A DNA stretch of 64,000 nt. Origin: Thiotrichales bacterium 19S3-11. Its GTDB lineage: Bacteria > Pseudomonadota > Gammaproteobacteria > Francisellales > Francisellaceae. The stretch is from assembly GCA_021713295.1 (NCBI GenBank), contig JAKJJU010000003.1:53193-117192 (forward strand), in the 5' to 3' direction. The notes under the pieces were generated by a model, which had not been told where the DNA came from, ran no database searches, and was given only the letters and a program-made list of their open reading frames with translations. Positions 39,338 through 48,711 of the stretch are shown in pieces. The position numbers and the translations under genes were made by a program. How positions within the stretch are numbered: the first letter of the stretch is position 1; each line of letters opens with the position of its first letter.

Positions 39338-41497
39338 TTATTGTATTAATGTTGCTTTTTGTTTTACTTTAAACCGTCGTATGACACGATAGACGCGAGG
39401 TAGGCGTTTTAAAGCACGTAATGCGCTGGCAAGTTCTGTGCGATTGGCAACTTCAATAATCATTGATAATACACCATAAATGCTATCAGATTCTTCAACA
39501 TTGATTTGTTGTATGTGAATGCCCATATTTCCAATGACAGTTGCAATATCAGCAATAGCTCCTGTGTAGTTTGCCGTTTCAATTTGTAATTGGCATGCGA
39601 AGCGCTGATTAACATTATCACCCCAGTCCGTACGGACAATTTGATGTGGGTTTCGCTTAAGGAATTTTTGTTTTTTTAATTCATTACATTTTCTATGATG
39701 GACTTCTAGGCCTTGATTTGGAATCATAATGCCAAGAATTTTATCACCTGGAATTGGATAACAACATTTAGCAAAACTAACATTGGTAGATTCATGACCA
39801 TAGACAAGTAAGGCAGGGCTAAAAATAGAAGCCCCTGATTTATATCTAGGTTCTTTATCACGAATACATTTAAAAATAAATTTGGCAACTTCAGTTGGTT
39901 CTTTTTCGCCTCGACCAATTTTAATGAGTAAGGCTTTTAATGAGTTAACAGCGTATTCTTTATTGATGCGTTCAATCATAGAGTCGGTTAGGTCGTTATC
40001 AATATTTAATTTATTAAGCATTAAAAAACGATTAACCAAGCGTTTACCTAAGGTAAATGCTTCATCATTAGCCTGTTCGCGGATGTATTGTCGAATAGCA
40101 CTTTTTGCCTTGCCTGTTTTGGCAAAATTAAGCCAGGCAGGATTAGGGCTTGCTGTAGGAGACGTAACAACTTCTACGGTTTCTCCGTGAGCAAGTGTAT
40201 AACTTAATGGTATCATGCGGCGGTTGACTCTTGCTGCGATACAGTGATTGCCAATTTCTGTATGAATGGCGTATGCAAAGTCAACCGGTGTTGCATCACG
40301 TGGCAGCTCAATAATTTCGCCAGTTGGTGTAAAGACATAAACTTCATCAGGAAATAAATCTACTTTCACATTTTCAACAAACTCAATTGGTGAGTCAGTA
40401 TGTTCTTGGATTTCAGATAATCGTTCAATCCATTGTTTTGCTTTTTGTTCAGTTAGGCCTTTGGATTTATAAAGCCAGTGAGCTGCAATACCTTGTTCTG
40501 CCATATAGTCCATCTCGCGCGTTCTAATTTGCACTTCAATGGGTACGCCATAAGGGCCTAATAAGGTAGTGTGTAGTGATTGATAGCCATTTGCTTTAGG
40601 TAAGGCAATATAATCTTTAAATCTGCCTGGCAGCGGTTTAAATAAACTATGCACTGCGCCTAGAAGCTGATAGCATTCAGTAACATTTTCAGTGATGATT
40701 CTAAAGCCATAAACATCCATTATCTCTGAAAGTGGTAATTTGCGTTTTTGCATTTTACGATAAATGCTATAAAGGTGCTTTTCACGCCCAGTAATTTGGT
40801 AGTTTTCAGGAATATTAAGTTCTTGTAAATGGTCGGTTAATAGTGCTTTTAACTTTTCATGTAAACGTTTTCGGTTGCCGATAGCCTGTTTAACGTTTGA
40901 TCGTAAAATTCGATAGCGAAATGGGTAGAGTGCTTCAAAAGCAAGCTCTTCCAGTTGAGTTTTAAAGTCATGCATACCAAGACGGTGTGCTAAAGGTGCA
41001 TAGATTTCTAATGTTTCATGGGCTATACGCCTTCTTTTATCAGGGCGTAGTGGGCCGAGTGTTGACATATTATGTAGGCGGTCAGCAAGCTTAATAACAA
41101 TAACACGTAAGTCATGCGCCATTGCGAGCATCATTTTACGGAAATTTTCAGCCTGTGCTTCTTGTTTAGATTTAAATTGTATTTTTAATAGCTTGGTAAC
41201 GCCATTGACTAGGTTGGATACATCTTCACCAAAATTAGATTGGATATCTTCAGATGTGATTTCAGTATCTTCAACCGTATCATGTAATAGGGCAGCAATT
41301 AACGTTTCTTTATCTGCTTTGATTTCAGTTAAAACTTCTGCTGCAGCAACAGGGTGAGTGAAGTAAGGCTCGCCTGAGCTACGTTTCTGGGTTTCATGCG
41401 CATCAGCGCCAAAAATAAAAGCTTTAGCAATTTCTTGGCGATCTTGATCACTACAATAATTAGCAAGCTTTTTATTTAAGTTTTCAAATAAAAACAT
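39338..41497 (-). CDS. spoT: bifunctional (p)ppGpp synthase/hydrolase
   Basis: This RelA/SpoT homologue sets the alarmone level in the stringent response. The HD hydrolase domain is intact (His48, His72-Asp73 and Glu76-Asp77 in ALLHDTVEDTEI). The synthetase domain has DVYGFRIITENV, GRFKDYIALPKANGYQSLHT and EVQIRTREMDYMAEQGIAAHW. TGS (VFTPTGEIIELPRDATPVDFAY region) and a C-terminal ACT domain follow. The 719 residues are full length. It is not beside gmk/rpoZ as in enterics. No second long RelA is in the window. Confidence 0.97.
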   Translation of the reverse strand: MFLFENLNKKLANYCSDQDRQEIAKAFIFGADAHETQKRSSGEPYFTHPVAAAEVLTEIKADKETLIAALLHDTVEDTEITSEDIQSNFGEDVSNLVNGVTKLLKIQFKSKQEAQAENFRKMMLAMAHDLRVIVIKLADRLHNMSTLGPLRPDKRRRIAHETLEIYAPLAHRLGMHDFKTQLEELAFEALYPFRYRILRSNVKQAIGNRKRLHEKLKALLTDHLQELNIPENYQITGREKHLYSIYRKMQKRKLPLSEIMDVYGFRIITENVTECYQLLGAVHSLFKPLPGRFKDYIALPKANGYQSLHTTLLGPYGVPIEVQIRTREMDYMAEQGIAAHWLYKSKGLTEQKAKQWIERLSEIQEHTDSPIEFVENVKVDLFPDEVYVFTPTGEIIELPRDATPVDFAYAIHTEIGNHCIAARVNRRMIPLSYTLAHGETVEVVTSPTASPNPAWLNFAKTGKAKSAIRQYIREQANDEAFTLGKRLVNRFLMLNKLNIDNDLTDSMIERINKEYAVNSLKALLIKIGRGEKEPTEVAKFIFKCIRDKEPRYKSGASIFSPALLVYGHESTNVSFAKCCYPIPGDKILGIMIPNQGLEVHHRKCNELKKQKFLKRNPHQIVRTDWGDNVNQRFACQLQIETANYTGAIADIATVIGNMGIHIQQINVEESDSIYGVLSMIIEVANRTELASALRALKRLPRVYRVIRRFKVKQKATLIQ

Positions 41498-41577
41498 AAA
41501 ATAGATATACGCTTAAATTAATCCTTATATTTAAAGAGTATAAATGAAAAGGGCATTGTGAAGCTATCTAAATGCAA

Positions 41578-41841
41578 CTAATTATTTTCATTTGTTGTAG
41601 AATTAGGTGCTAATGTCTCACTGGATGAAGCTTTGGTATTTTTTGCATTAGGTTGTGCATTAAAATAAAACTCTTCTACAAATAGAGGGTGTGGGTTTGT
41701 TGGAACACCGTTAGGTTGGTTGACATTAGCATTACTTGGCGGCTGTGTTTGTCCTGGTGCGACATCAAAACTTTTTTGCGTGCAAGCAAGTATTGCCAAT
41801 GATAAAATAGCAACAATAGAAAAAATGGTGGTCTTAATCAT
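41578..41841 (-). CDS. small lipoprotein
   Basis: From the ATG at 41841 the product has 87 residues. It begins MIKTTIFSIVAILSLAILAC, with a lipobox (Ile-Leu-Ala-Cys) that marks lipidation at Cys20. The rest is Asn/Pro/Gln/Ser/Thr-rich and probably disordered, with one aromatic patch (LFVEEFYFN). It resembles LptM-like small lipoproteins in style only. The position next to spoT and tsaC gives no clear hint of function. Confidence 0.7.
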   Translation of the reverse strand: MIKTTIFSIVAILSLAILACTQKSFDVAPGQTQPPSNANVNQPNGVPTNPHPLFVEEFYFNAQPNAKNTKASSSETLAPNSTTNENN

Positions 41842-41891
41842 TCTTAAACACTCAAATTCAATAATAGGTTTATAAAAGTATAGCAAAAATA

Positions 41892-42458
41892 ATGAAAACT
41901 GAAATTTTAACTAATTATGAGCAAGTGATCATACAATTATGCAACAATCAAGTTGTTGCTTTGCCTGCTGAGGCTTGTTTTGGCCTATCTTCATTACCAT
42001 CGAATGATGCCATAACGCAGATCCTAAGGCTTAAAGGGCGTGCAAAATCAAAGGGCTTAATATTAGTTGCGCCTTACCTTGAAATGTTTGAAAACTGGGT
42101 TGATGGCTCGCAGTTAACGGATCGGCATTGGGGGAAGTTAAAAGCTAGATATAACAAACCAACAACGTGGGTTGTTCCCGCGAGAAATACAGTCGAAAGC
42201 GGTATTCGGGGTGATTTTGACTCAATTGCTATCCGTATTACAGAGCACCCGGTTTTAGCTTATTTATCAGAAAAGCTAAATTCGGTATTAATATCGACAA
42301 GTGCTAATTTACAGGGCCAACCTCCGGCTATGACAACAAACGAAGTGCTGGGTTATTTCGATGGTAAAATTAGTGCGGTATTTGATAGTAAGATTGGCAG
42401 TGCACAAGCACCAAGTCAAATTATTGATTTACTATCAGGGGAATTAATTCGACGATAA
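41892..42458 (+). CDS. tsaC: threonylcarbamoyl-AMP synthase (Sua5/YrdC/TsaC family)
   Basis: TsaC makes threonylcarbamoyl-AMP from threonine, bicarbonate and ATP for the t6A37 modification of ANN-decoding tRNAs. The 188-residue protein has the short bacterial TsaC form. Family features are VVALPAEACFGLSSLPS, the basic LKGRAKSKGLILVA stretch, PTTWVVPA, SIAIRITEHP and ISTSANLQGQPP. It is divergent from the small lipoprotein gene. Confidence 0.93.
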   Translation: MKTEILTNYEQVIIQLCNNQVVALPAEACFGLSSLPSNDAITQILRLKGRAKSKGLILVAPYLEMFENWVDGSQLTDRHWGKLKARYNKPTTWVVPARNTVESGIRGDFDSIAIRITEHPVLAYLSEKLNSVLISTSANLQGQPPAMTTNEVLGYFDGKISAVFDSKIGSAQAPSQIIDLLSGELIRR

Positions 42459-42563
42459 TTCGTTTATTATTCATAGAGTCAAGTAAATTAATATTAATTG
42501 CTAACTAGACGTTTGCTTGAATTCTGTCTAATATGGAGGAGAAATAAATATAGGAGCGTATCT

Positions 42564-43082
42564 ATGAGTCGTGCGTATGATCACATTCGTATCGAAGCGT
42601 TATGGAATGAAGACAGCGATGATAATCTTAGTAATGACCAGTTTTATCGCTTGTTAATGGAGCAATATAAAATCTATGTTGAGATGGCAGATCGTGCATC
42701 ATTTAGAAGAACTTTAATTAACTTATTTTTTATGATTGTAAATATTTCAGTAGTTAGTATTATGGCATTGGGATTAAGTCGTGCAACAAGCGGTGTTTCG
42801 ATGTTTTTAATGTTAATTCCGCTTTTAGGATTATTAGCGATTTGCTATGCATGGTGGCGTTTAGTTCGGTTTTATCGACATAGTGTTACCATTAAAGAAA
42901 AAATTATTGGGGAATTAGAAAAACGTATGCCATCCGCCGTATGGCAAGCTGAGCGCAAAGCTGTTGTATTAAAAGGAGCACTTAATCCATTGCATCGACT
43001 TGAAAGTGTTATGCCTTATATTTTTTGTTTACTCTATATTGGTATCTATGTTTATTTATGGGTTAACCCACCTTGGGATTAA
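42564..43082 (+). CDS. RipA-family membrane protein
   Basis: The 172-residue protein from the ATG at 42564 (AGGAG upstream) begins MSRAYDHIRIEALWNE. It contains QFYRLLMEQYKIYVEMADRASFRR followed by paired membrane helices (about residues 57-75 and 80-100), and a final helix near the C-terminus. The EQYKxYVEMADR motif recalls the RipA-type octameric membrane proteins first studied in Francisella, where RipA is needed for growth in the host cytosol. The assignment is from memory of the motif, and function here is untested. Confidence 0.65.
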   Translation: MSRAYDHIRIEALWNEDSDDNLSNDQFYRLLMEQYKIYVEMADRASFRRTLINLFFMIVNISVVSIMALGLSRATSGVSMFLMLIPLLGLLAICYAWWRLVRFYRHSVTIKEKIIGELEKRMPSAVWQAERKAVVLKGALNPLHRLESVMPYIFCLLYIGIYVYLWVNPPWD

Positions 43083-43139
43083 AATAACTACTCTTAACTT
43101 TAATTTAAACAGTTAACGAACTACAAGGTAATGAAAATC

Positions 43140-44402
43140 ATGGCAGATTTAGAATCGTTAAAGTCGCGTTATGAGGCATTAAAGTCGCAAAATTTAGCAT
43201 TGGATATGACTCGTGGCAAACCATCACAGGCTCAACTTGATTTATCTTTACCGCTATTGAGTATTTTAAAGGAAACGGATTATACAACTGCTGCAGGCGT
43301 TGATTGTCGTAACTATAGTAGTCCTGATTTGTTAGCTGGTCTAGGAGAGTTGAAGGCCTTATTTGCAGAGTGTTATGACCTTAAAGAAGAGAATATCATA
43401 CTTGGAGGCAATTCATCTTTAAAACTTATGTATGATGTTATCGCTGCAGCTATGCTTTATCCATTACCAGATGCTGATGTATCTTGGTCGAAGGCATCGA
43501 GTGTTAAGTTTCTTTGCCCATCTCCTGGATATGACCGTCATTTTACGATTTGCGAAGCTTTGGGCATTCAGATGATACCTGTCAAATTGACAGGGGATGG
43601 TCCTGATATGGATGAAGTTGAAAAATTAGTGTTGAATGATTCGAGTATTAAAGGGATTTGGTGTGTACCAAAATATAGTAACCCTACTGGAGAGGTCTAT
43701 TCGGATAAGGTGATTCAGCGCTTAGCTTCAATGGCTACGGCAGCTAAGGACTTTAGAATATTTTGGGATAATGCATATGCGGTTCATTATTTACATGATG
43801 AGCCAGCTGAGATATTAGATATCTTTAGCGCATGTGATCAAGTGGGACATGCAAATCGTGTTTTTTCATTTGCATCGACGAGCAAAATTACTTTTGCCGG
43901 TGGTGGTGTTGCTTTGGTTGCTGCTGGTGATGAAAATGTTGCTTGGTTTAAGCAGAAGCTTTCTTATCAAACAATCGGTTATGATAAGCTTAATCAACTA
44001 AGACATTTAAATTTTCTTGAAACAAAAGCTGGTTTATTAAACCATATGCGTCAACATGCACGTATATTAAAACCTAAGTTTGATGCAGTCTTGCGTGTAT
44101 TAGATAAAGAATTGGGTAATGATGGTCAATTTGCTACATGGACAGAACCTGATGGCGGTTATTTCATTAGTTTAGATACGAAGCATGGTTTGGCCAAACA
44201 AGTTGTCCAAATGGCGAACGAAGCTGGCGTTAAATTAACGAAAGCAGGCGCAACTTACCCTTATGGAGAAGATCCTTTGGATGCTAACATACGAATAGCA
44301 CCTTCAATGCCAACGGTTGCAGAGATTGTTCAAGCATCTGAAGTTTTGGCATTATGTATTCAGATTGCCACACTTCAAGCAGATGCTCATTGTGTTGTAT
44401 AG
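43140..44402 (+). CDS. type Ic (MocR-like) PLP aminotransferase
   Basis: The protein has about 420 residues. It starts MADLESLKSRYEALKSQN, then LDMTRGKPSQAQLDLS, CRNYSSPDLLAG and ILGGNSSLKLMYD, which fit the aspartate-aminotransferase subgroup Ic family (PF12897). The substrate-binding CVPKYSNPTGEVYS, DNAYAVHYL and the PLP lysine in FASTSKITFAGGG are present. AAGG at 43125-43128 could serve the ATG at 43140 (11 bases) better than the one at 43131 (two bases). It probably acts on aspartate or another amino acid. Confidence 0.85.
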   Translation: MADLESLKSRYEALKSQNLALDMTRGKPSQAQLDLSLPLLSILKETDYTTAAGVDCRNYSSPDLLAGLGELKALFAECYDLKEENIILGGNSSLKLMYDVIAAAMLYPLPDADVSWSKASSVKFLCPSPGYDRHFTICEALGIQMIPVKLTGDGPDMDEVEKLVLNDSSIKGIWCVPKYSNPTGEVYSDKVIQRLASMATAAKDFRIFWDNAYAVHYLHDEPAEILDIFSACDQVGHANRVFSFASTSKITFAGGGVALVAAGDENVAWFKQKLSYQTIGYDKLNQLRHLNFLETKAGLLNHMRQHARILKPKFDAVLRVLDKELGNDGQFATWTEPDGGYFISLDTKHGLAKQVVQMANEAGVKLTKAGATYPYGEDPLDANIRIAPSMPTVAEIVQASEVLALCIQIATLQADAHCVV

Positions 44403-45118
44403 CCGCCATCTATGGGTAAAATTGCACCGGTGATGTAAGAAGCTTTACCCGAGGCTAAAAAATAGGCTAATTCGGCAACTTCATAAGGTTTACCGATTCG
44501 TTTCAACGGCTGTAAACTAGCTTCATCTTGATGGATGTTTGCTAAGGGAATTCCTGATTGATCACTGTAGCGTTTGACTGCTTGTTGATAGAGTTCTGTA
44601 TCGATTGTGCCTGCTGCAATGCAGTTTGCAGAAATAGTATATTTAGCATAATCTAGAGCAATATTTTTTGTTAATTGACCAATGGCTGCTTTTGTTAAAC
44701 CATAGACAGCTGAGTTTGGCTTAGCAATAGAGCATTGATCAGAGCCAATGGTGATAATATGACCATGGTGATTTGCCTTTAGCATCGGCAACGCTTCTCG
44801 AATTAAGACAAAGGTAGACTTTAAATTAGTATTAATAACATCATAGAAGTTATCATCGCTAGTATTTTCAATCGATGCTGAAAAGTGCTTTCCTGCATTT
44901 GAGATTAATGCGTCAATTGTATTGGTGTGTGTTTGAATTTGTTGAAGTGCTTTAGCAATATCATCGGTATGAGTTAAGTCGCATTTAATCCAATTAGTTT
45001 GATGTGCTTTTGGTTCATTGATATCAAGATTAAACACTTGCCAGTTTTTAGATAAAAATAAATTAACACATGCCTGACCAATACCTGATGAACCACCAGA
45101 GATAATTACAGTTTTCAT
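44387..45118 (-). CDS. short-chain dehydrogenase/reductase
   Basis: This 243-residue SDR has VIISGGSSGIGQACVNLF as NAD(P)-binding loop, ALISNAGKHF (NAG motif), a catalytic Ser region ITIGSDQCS, YGLTKAAIGQL with Tyr and Lys, and a C-terminal GKASYITGAILPIDGGYTTQ. The LDI segment after the second strand suggests NAD preference. It forms an apparent operon with an amidohydrolase and a class II aldolase, the layout of sugar-acid catabolism (dehydrogenase, lactonase, aldolase-like). The 3' end overlaps the convergent aminotransferase gene by 16 bp. Confidence 0.9.
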   Translation of the reverse strand: MKTVIISGGSSGIGQACVNLFLSKNWQVFNLDINEPKAHQTNWIKCDLTHTDDIAKALQQIQTHTNTIDALISNAGKHFSASIENTSDDNFYDVINTNLKSTFVLIREALPMLKANHHGHIITIGSDQCSIAKPNSAVYGLTKAAIGQLTKNIALDYAKYTISANCIAAGTIDTELYQQAVKRYSDQSGIPLANIHQDEASLQPLKRIGKPYEVAELAYFLASGKASYITGAILPIDGGYTTQ

Positions 45119-45132
45119 TTGAAATAAATCCT

Positions 45133-46002
45133 TTACTTTAAGTTAAACTCATAAAATGCATTTGCATTATCAAAAAATAGTTTTTGTTTTTGCTGTTCTG
45201 TTAAATTGGCTTGATTTAGTTGATTAAACCAGTTTGAGTAATTTTGGTTGTAGTCAACTGGAAAATTACTACCATAGACTAAACGTTCAGTGCCAATAGT
45301 CTCAATTAAATAGCTTAAAAGGTTATCTAGTTCATCTAATGTAAAACCAGCTTTAAACATGGTTAAGCCTGAGACTTTAACATAGACGGATTCAATAGAT
45401 TTCAGTGACTTAATTGCTTTAGCCCATCTATGAAATTCACTATCATGATCCATAATGGGTAGTCCAAAGTGTTCAAGCATGATTTTAGTAGTAAACTTTT
45501 CTAAGTAAGGTGCTAGTTTAAGCCATTGTTTTGGATAGAATTGAGCTTCAAAAATTAAGTTATATTCAGCTAATAATTGTAAATTTTTAATTAGGTTAGG
45601 ATTGTTTGTTTCATCGAATTCAAGGGGATTATAATTAGCTGAAGGTTGATGGGCTAGGATGTGACGAATACCAATTATTTCAGGGTAGGTTAATAAGCGT
45701 TCAATTGATTGTTTAAAATGATTTGTTGGCTGTAATATATCTGCAAAAGCAATGATTTTAAGCTCAATATCAGGATGCTTTTGAGCTTCATTAATTAGCC
45801 ATTGCGTTTCTTTTAGCGTATCCGTTTTTGAATCGTGCGCTTCAATATGTACGATGCCTTTTAGCGCGTGATTAAGTGATGCTTTGACGCTATCTAAGGT
45901 AAATGATTGTTGGATTGCTTTAAATGTATCAGATGAAAAAATCCATTGATTGTAGTTGTTTTTTATATCCCATAGGTGGATATGACTATCGATGATGTTC
46001 AT
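45133..46002 (-). CDS. amidohydrolase-family protein, L-fuconolactonase-like
   Basis: The 289-residue TIM-barrel protein starts MNIIDSHIHLWDIKNNYNQW. The HxH metal motif and overall form resemble COG3618 lactonases (L-fucono-1,5-lactonase and relatives). Further landmarks are GIVHIEAHDS, IGIRHILAHQPS, IMLEHFGLP and the late Asp in YGSNFPVDYNQN. Its ATG overlaps the aldolase stop (ATGA), so translation is coupled. A lactone substrate from a deoxy-sugar is plausible but not shown. Confidence 0.8.
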   Translation of the reverse strand: MNIIDSHIHLWDIKNNYNQWIFSSDTFKAIQQSFTLDSVKASLNHALKGIVHIEAHDSKTDTLKETQWLINEAQKHPDIELKIIAFADILQPTNHFKQSIERLLTYPEIIGIRHILAHQPSANYNPLEFDETNNPNLIKNLQLLAEYNLIFEAQFYPKQWLKLAPYLEKFTTKIMLEHFGLPIMDHDSEFHRWAKAIKSLKSIESVYVKVSGLTMFKAGFTLDELDNLLSYLIETIGTERLVYGSNFPVDYNQNYSNWFNQLNQANLTEQQKQKLFFDNANAFYEFNLK

Positions 46003-46802
46003 GGGTTTTGAGTAACTTTATTATTGGAAAAATGTACTGTTTCATCATTGTATTGAGCGTAATTTATTGATTGTGGACAGCGGTTCGCTAGTGCCCAAAA
46101 CTCTTCTTTGGGGTTGGTGATTTTCATAAACTGTGCTTTAGTCTTCAAACAAATATCTGGCGAAATTTTAATAATAGTTTGATTGGTTGATAGTGTTTTA
46201 ATTTGTATTTCACAAGCTCTTTCAAGGTAAAATAATAAATAGGTCGCTTGTTCAATGGAAGTACCTGTAGTAAGAAGGCCGTGATTCCTTAAAACCATGA
46301 CTTTTTTATCTTTTAAGCTGTTAGCAATTTGTTCACCTTCATTACCAAGTGCTAATGCATCGTAGTTGTGATATGCAATCTCATCATAAAACCTTAGGGC
46401 ATGTTGATTCATAAATAATAATCCGCATTCAAGTGATGAAACGGCTGTGCCATAGATGCTGTGTGTATGCATAGCAGAGTGAATGTTCGGATTGTTTTGG
46501 TAGATTGGCAGATGAATATTGCTGCCTTGAGGCATTACGCTATAGCCATTATCATCAATTATATCGCCATTTAAATCTAATTTAACCAACATATGAGGTT
46601 GTATTTTTTCAAATGGTACATCTAGTGGTGTAATTAAGATTTGGTTTGTGTCAGGAATTCGAGCACTTAAGTGAGTTGATAATAAATCGTCAAGGTTATT
46701 ATGTTGAATAATATGATGACTAATTACTAGTTTATTTCGTATAGTGCTTTCAATTACATTCACGAAATTTATCCTTCTTGTCATATATCTTGCTTTTGTC
46801 AT
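45999..46802 (-). CDS. class II aldolase/adducin-family protein
   Basis: The product has 267 residues. The fold is shown by HNNLDDLLSTHLSARIPD, ILITPLDVPFEKIQPHMLVKLD, the zinc pair in SAMHTHSIYGTAVS, and VMVLRNHGLLTTG with the third His. Proteins of this family are sugar-phosphate aldolases, epimerases or decarboxylases, and some are structural. A GTG at about 46763 (after AGAAGGA) could be the real start, as the upstream ATG lacks a Shine-Dalgarno. It is the first gene of a three-gene set with the lactonase-like protein and the SDR. Confidence 0.82.
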   Translation of the reverse strand: MTKARYMTRRINFVNVIESTIRNKLVISHHIIQHNNLDDLLSTHLSARIPDTNQILITPLDVPFEKIQPHMLVKLDLNGDIIDDNGYSVMPQGSNIHLPIYQNNPNIHSAMHTHSIYGTAVSSLECGLLFMNQHALRFYDEIAYHNYDALALGNEGEQIANSLKDKKVMVLRNHGLLTTGTSIEQATYLLFYLERACEIQIKTLSTNQTIIKISPDICLKTKAQFMKITNPKEEFWALANRCPQSINYAQYNDETVHFSNNKVTQNP

Positions 46803-46916
46803 AGGATAAGCGAAAATGAGCTTCTATGAAATGAAAAATGTTACTGGATGCATCTGGATATTAATAGTAATCTAACTTACTATATTTTTTATTGATTTTT
46901 AATAACATAGAGCAGA

Positions 46917-47516
46917 TTATAAATGAATCATTAAACACTTAGCTACTAATTCGACTTTAGAAGCGCAATAGCCGACATTTGTCGACATAAAAGATAGCCC
47001 TTTATAAAGACCAATTTTATATTTGTTTTTAAATTTAAATAAGCAAATATCATTGATGCTAATAGTAAACATATCATCACTAGGTAAAAATAATAACCGA
47101 TAGCCTGGTTTAATGCAGGCAGTTGGATCTTCTTCTGTGATTTCTATAAAAAAGTGATCATCAGATATATCTTTAGAGATTGTATAAATTGGTTTTTTCT
47201 TAGGATAACCGTCTAAGGCATAAACTGGGATATCATATTCACAGGCCTTAACGCCATCTAAATATAATGATGGTAATTTAAGCATATGCTCAATCTTGCG
47301 GGCATTTTTTTCATTAATGCATCCTGAACCGTTCATACCTTTGCTTAAACCACATAAATCAACGCCTGTTATGCGAGATAGTTCACGTAATGAACGTATG
47401 TTTTTACGTTTCATTGTATGTTCAATGCGTTGTATGCGCGTTTGATAAATAACACTAAGGCTTTCAGTAGCAGACATAGGCTTTTTAACGTATCCATTGT
47501 TAATTGCTTTGGGCAT
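46917..47516 (-). CDS. HTH transcriptional regulator with degenerate S24-like C-terminal domain
   Basis: The 199-residue protein has a helix-turn-helix region at about residues 36-80 (SLRELSRITGVDLCGLSKGM). The second half has the phage-repressor layout (VYALDG, then an acidic strand, then CIKPGYRLLFLPSDD, then CLFKFKNKYKIGLYKG), which resembles the LexA/CI S24 peptidase fold. The catalytic Ser (usually in a GDSM-type motif) is replaced by DPTAC, and no Lys is at the expected place. It therefore should not self-cleave. It may control the adjacent sugar-acid-like operon or be a prophage relic. Confidence 0.6.
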   Translation of the reverse strand: MPKAINNGYVKKPMSATESLSVIYQTRIQRIEHTMKRKNIRSLRELSRITGVDLCGLSKGMNGSGCINEKNARKIEHMLKLPSLYLDGVKACEYDIPVYALDGYPKKKPIYTISKDISDDHFFIEITEEDPTACIKPGYRLLFLPSDDMFTISINDICLFKFKNKYKIGLYKGLSFMSTNVGYCASKVELVAKCLMIHL

Positions 47517-47579
47517 TATAACGAAACAATAAATTTATTTCAAAAGGTAAATAGCTAACGACTTTATTTATTATAAAAA

Positions 47580-47900
47580 CTATGTTAATGATTGATATAT
47601 CCAGTTCAAGTAATTTTCATGGCCATTTGAAATATCAAAAGATATAATTTCAGGTATATCATATGGATGATGTTGCAGGATAATCTTTTCAAGTTCTTGG
47701 TAATGTGCTTGGGTAGTTTTAATTAATAAAAGTGATTCTTTATCATGCTGAATCTGACCCTGCCAGTGATAGATTGATTCAATTTTTGGGATAATATTGA
47801 CACAAGCCGCTAATTTAGACTCAACTAATAATTCTGCCAGTATCGTTGCTTGATTAGGCGCTATGCTAACTAGTAAAAGTTGATAGTTGGGTTTCTCCAT
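47580..47900 (-). CDS. cutA: divalent-cation tolerance protein CutA
   Basis: CutA is a small trimeric protein linked to copper tolerance, with an unsettled function. The 106 residues show SKLAACVNIIPKIESIYHWQG, LLIKTTQAHY and HPYDIPEIISFDISNGHENYLNWI, diagnostic of the family. AGGATGG precedes the ATG. It follows the methyltransferase gene by 14 bp. Confidence 0.96.
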   Translation of the reverse strand: MEKPNYQLLLVSIAPNQATILAELLVESKLAACVNIIPKIESIYHWQGQIQHDKESLLLIKTTQAHYQELEKIILQHHPYDIPEIISFDISNGHENYLNWIYQSLT

Positions 47901-47914
47901 TTTAATTTTCCATC

Positions 47915-48700
47915 CTAAGCTTTAAAGGCATAGATATTTTTAACAATTACATCGCCTTGATTCATTGCAGTTGCTGTTAATTGGTAACCTTGTTTAATTT
48001 CAGTATAAGTCTGTTTGCCAAAGCGCTCGATGAATTCACACATAATGTTTTCAGAGGCTAAATGTTTAACGATTTCAAAATTATACTTGGCGTATTGCTT
48101 GGTTTGATCAACTACCTTAAGTTGAGTAAAACCAATGGATTTGAGTAAATCAAGATAGTGTGTTTTAGTGGTTGGAAAAAGGGATAGTCCTTCAGTTTTT
48201 GCCATTTTATCTAATGCATCGCCAAATGTATCTGGAGTTTTACTTAACCAATCATTCAGTACAAAAACACCATTAGGTTTTAATACTCGGTATATTTCTT
48301 GATAAAGGGGGCGTTTATTATGGAGATGAACTAAGACACCTTTGCTTGTTACAATATCAAAATGATTACTTTTAAAGTTGATTTGGTTGGGTTTATCAGC
48401 ATACTGGAAATGCAAATTAGTTAATTTTGGCCACTTATTTTTACAGTAGCTAATGAGCTTATTATTAATGTCCGATGCAATAAACGCCTTCGGTTGGTGT
48501 GTAGAGGCTAAATAATAAGCCATTCCTCCAAGGCCGCAGCCAATTTCATAAATAGATTTATTCTGTATATCTATTTGAGAAAATAAAGTATCAATTGCTT
48601 CAGTGCCACCTTCAGACATCATGCCACTACCATAGGCAAGCTCAAGTTGTTGGCAGTAATTAAGTGGATATTCATCAATAATTTGATTAAAATCATCCAT
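47915..48700 (-). CDS. SAM-dependent class I methyltransferase
   Basis: The 261-residue protein has motif I IYEIGCGLGGMAYYLA, then FIASDIN, a motif near DIVTSKGVLVHL, and YRVLKPNGVFVLNDW. This form resembles phosphoethanolamine/sterol-type N- or C-methyltransferases, and the N-terminal LAYGSGMMSEGGTEA is like that group. The substrate is unknown. AAAGGG precedes the start. It is probably cotranscribed with the upstream lipoprotein operon (12 bp gap) and with cutA. Confidence 0.85.
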   Translation of the reverse strand: MDDFNQIIDEYPLNYCQQLELAYGSGMMSEGGTEAIDTLFSQIDIQNKSIYEIGCGLGGMAYYLASTHQPKAFIASDINNKLISYCKNKWPKLTNLHFQYADKPNQINFKSNHFDIVTSKGVLVHLHNKRPLYQEIYRVLKPNGVFVLNDWLSKTPDTFGDALDKMAKTEGLSLFPTTKTHYLDLLKSIGFTQLKVVDQTKQYAKYNFEIVKHLASENIMCEFIERFGKQTYTEIKQGYQLTATAMNQGDVIVKNIYAFKA

Positions 48701-48711
48701 TTTATATCCCT

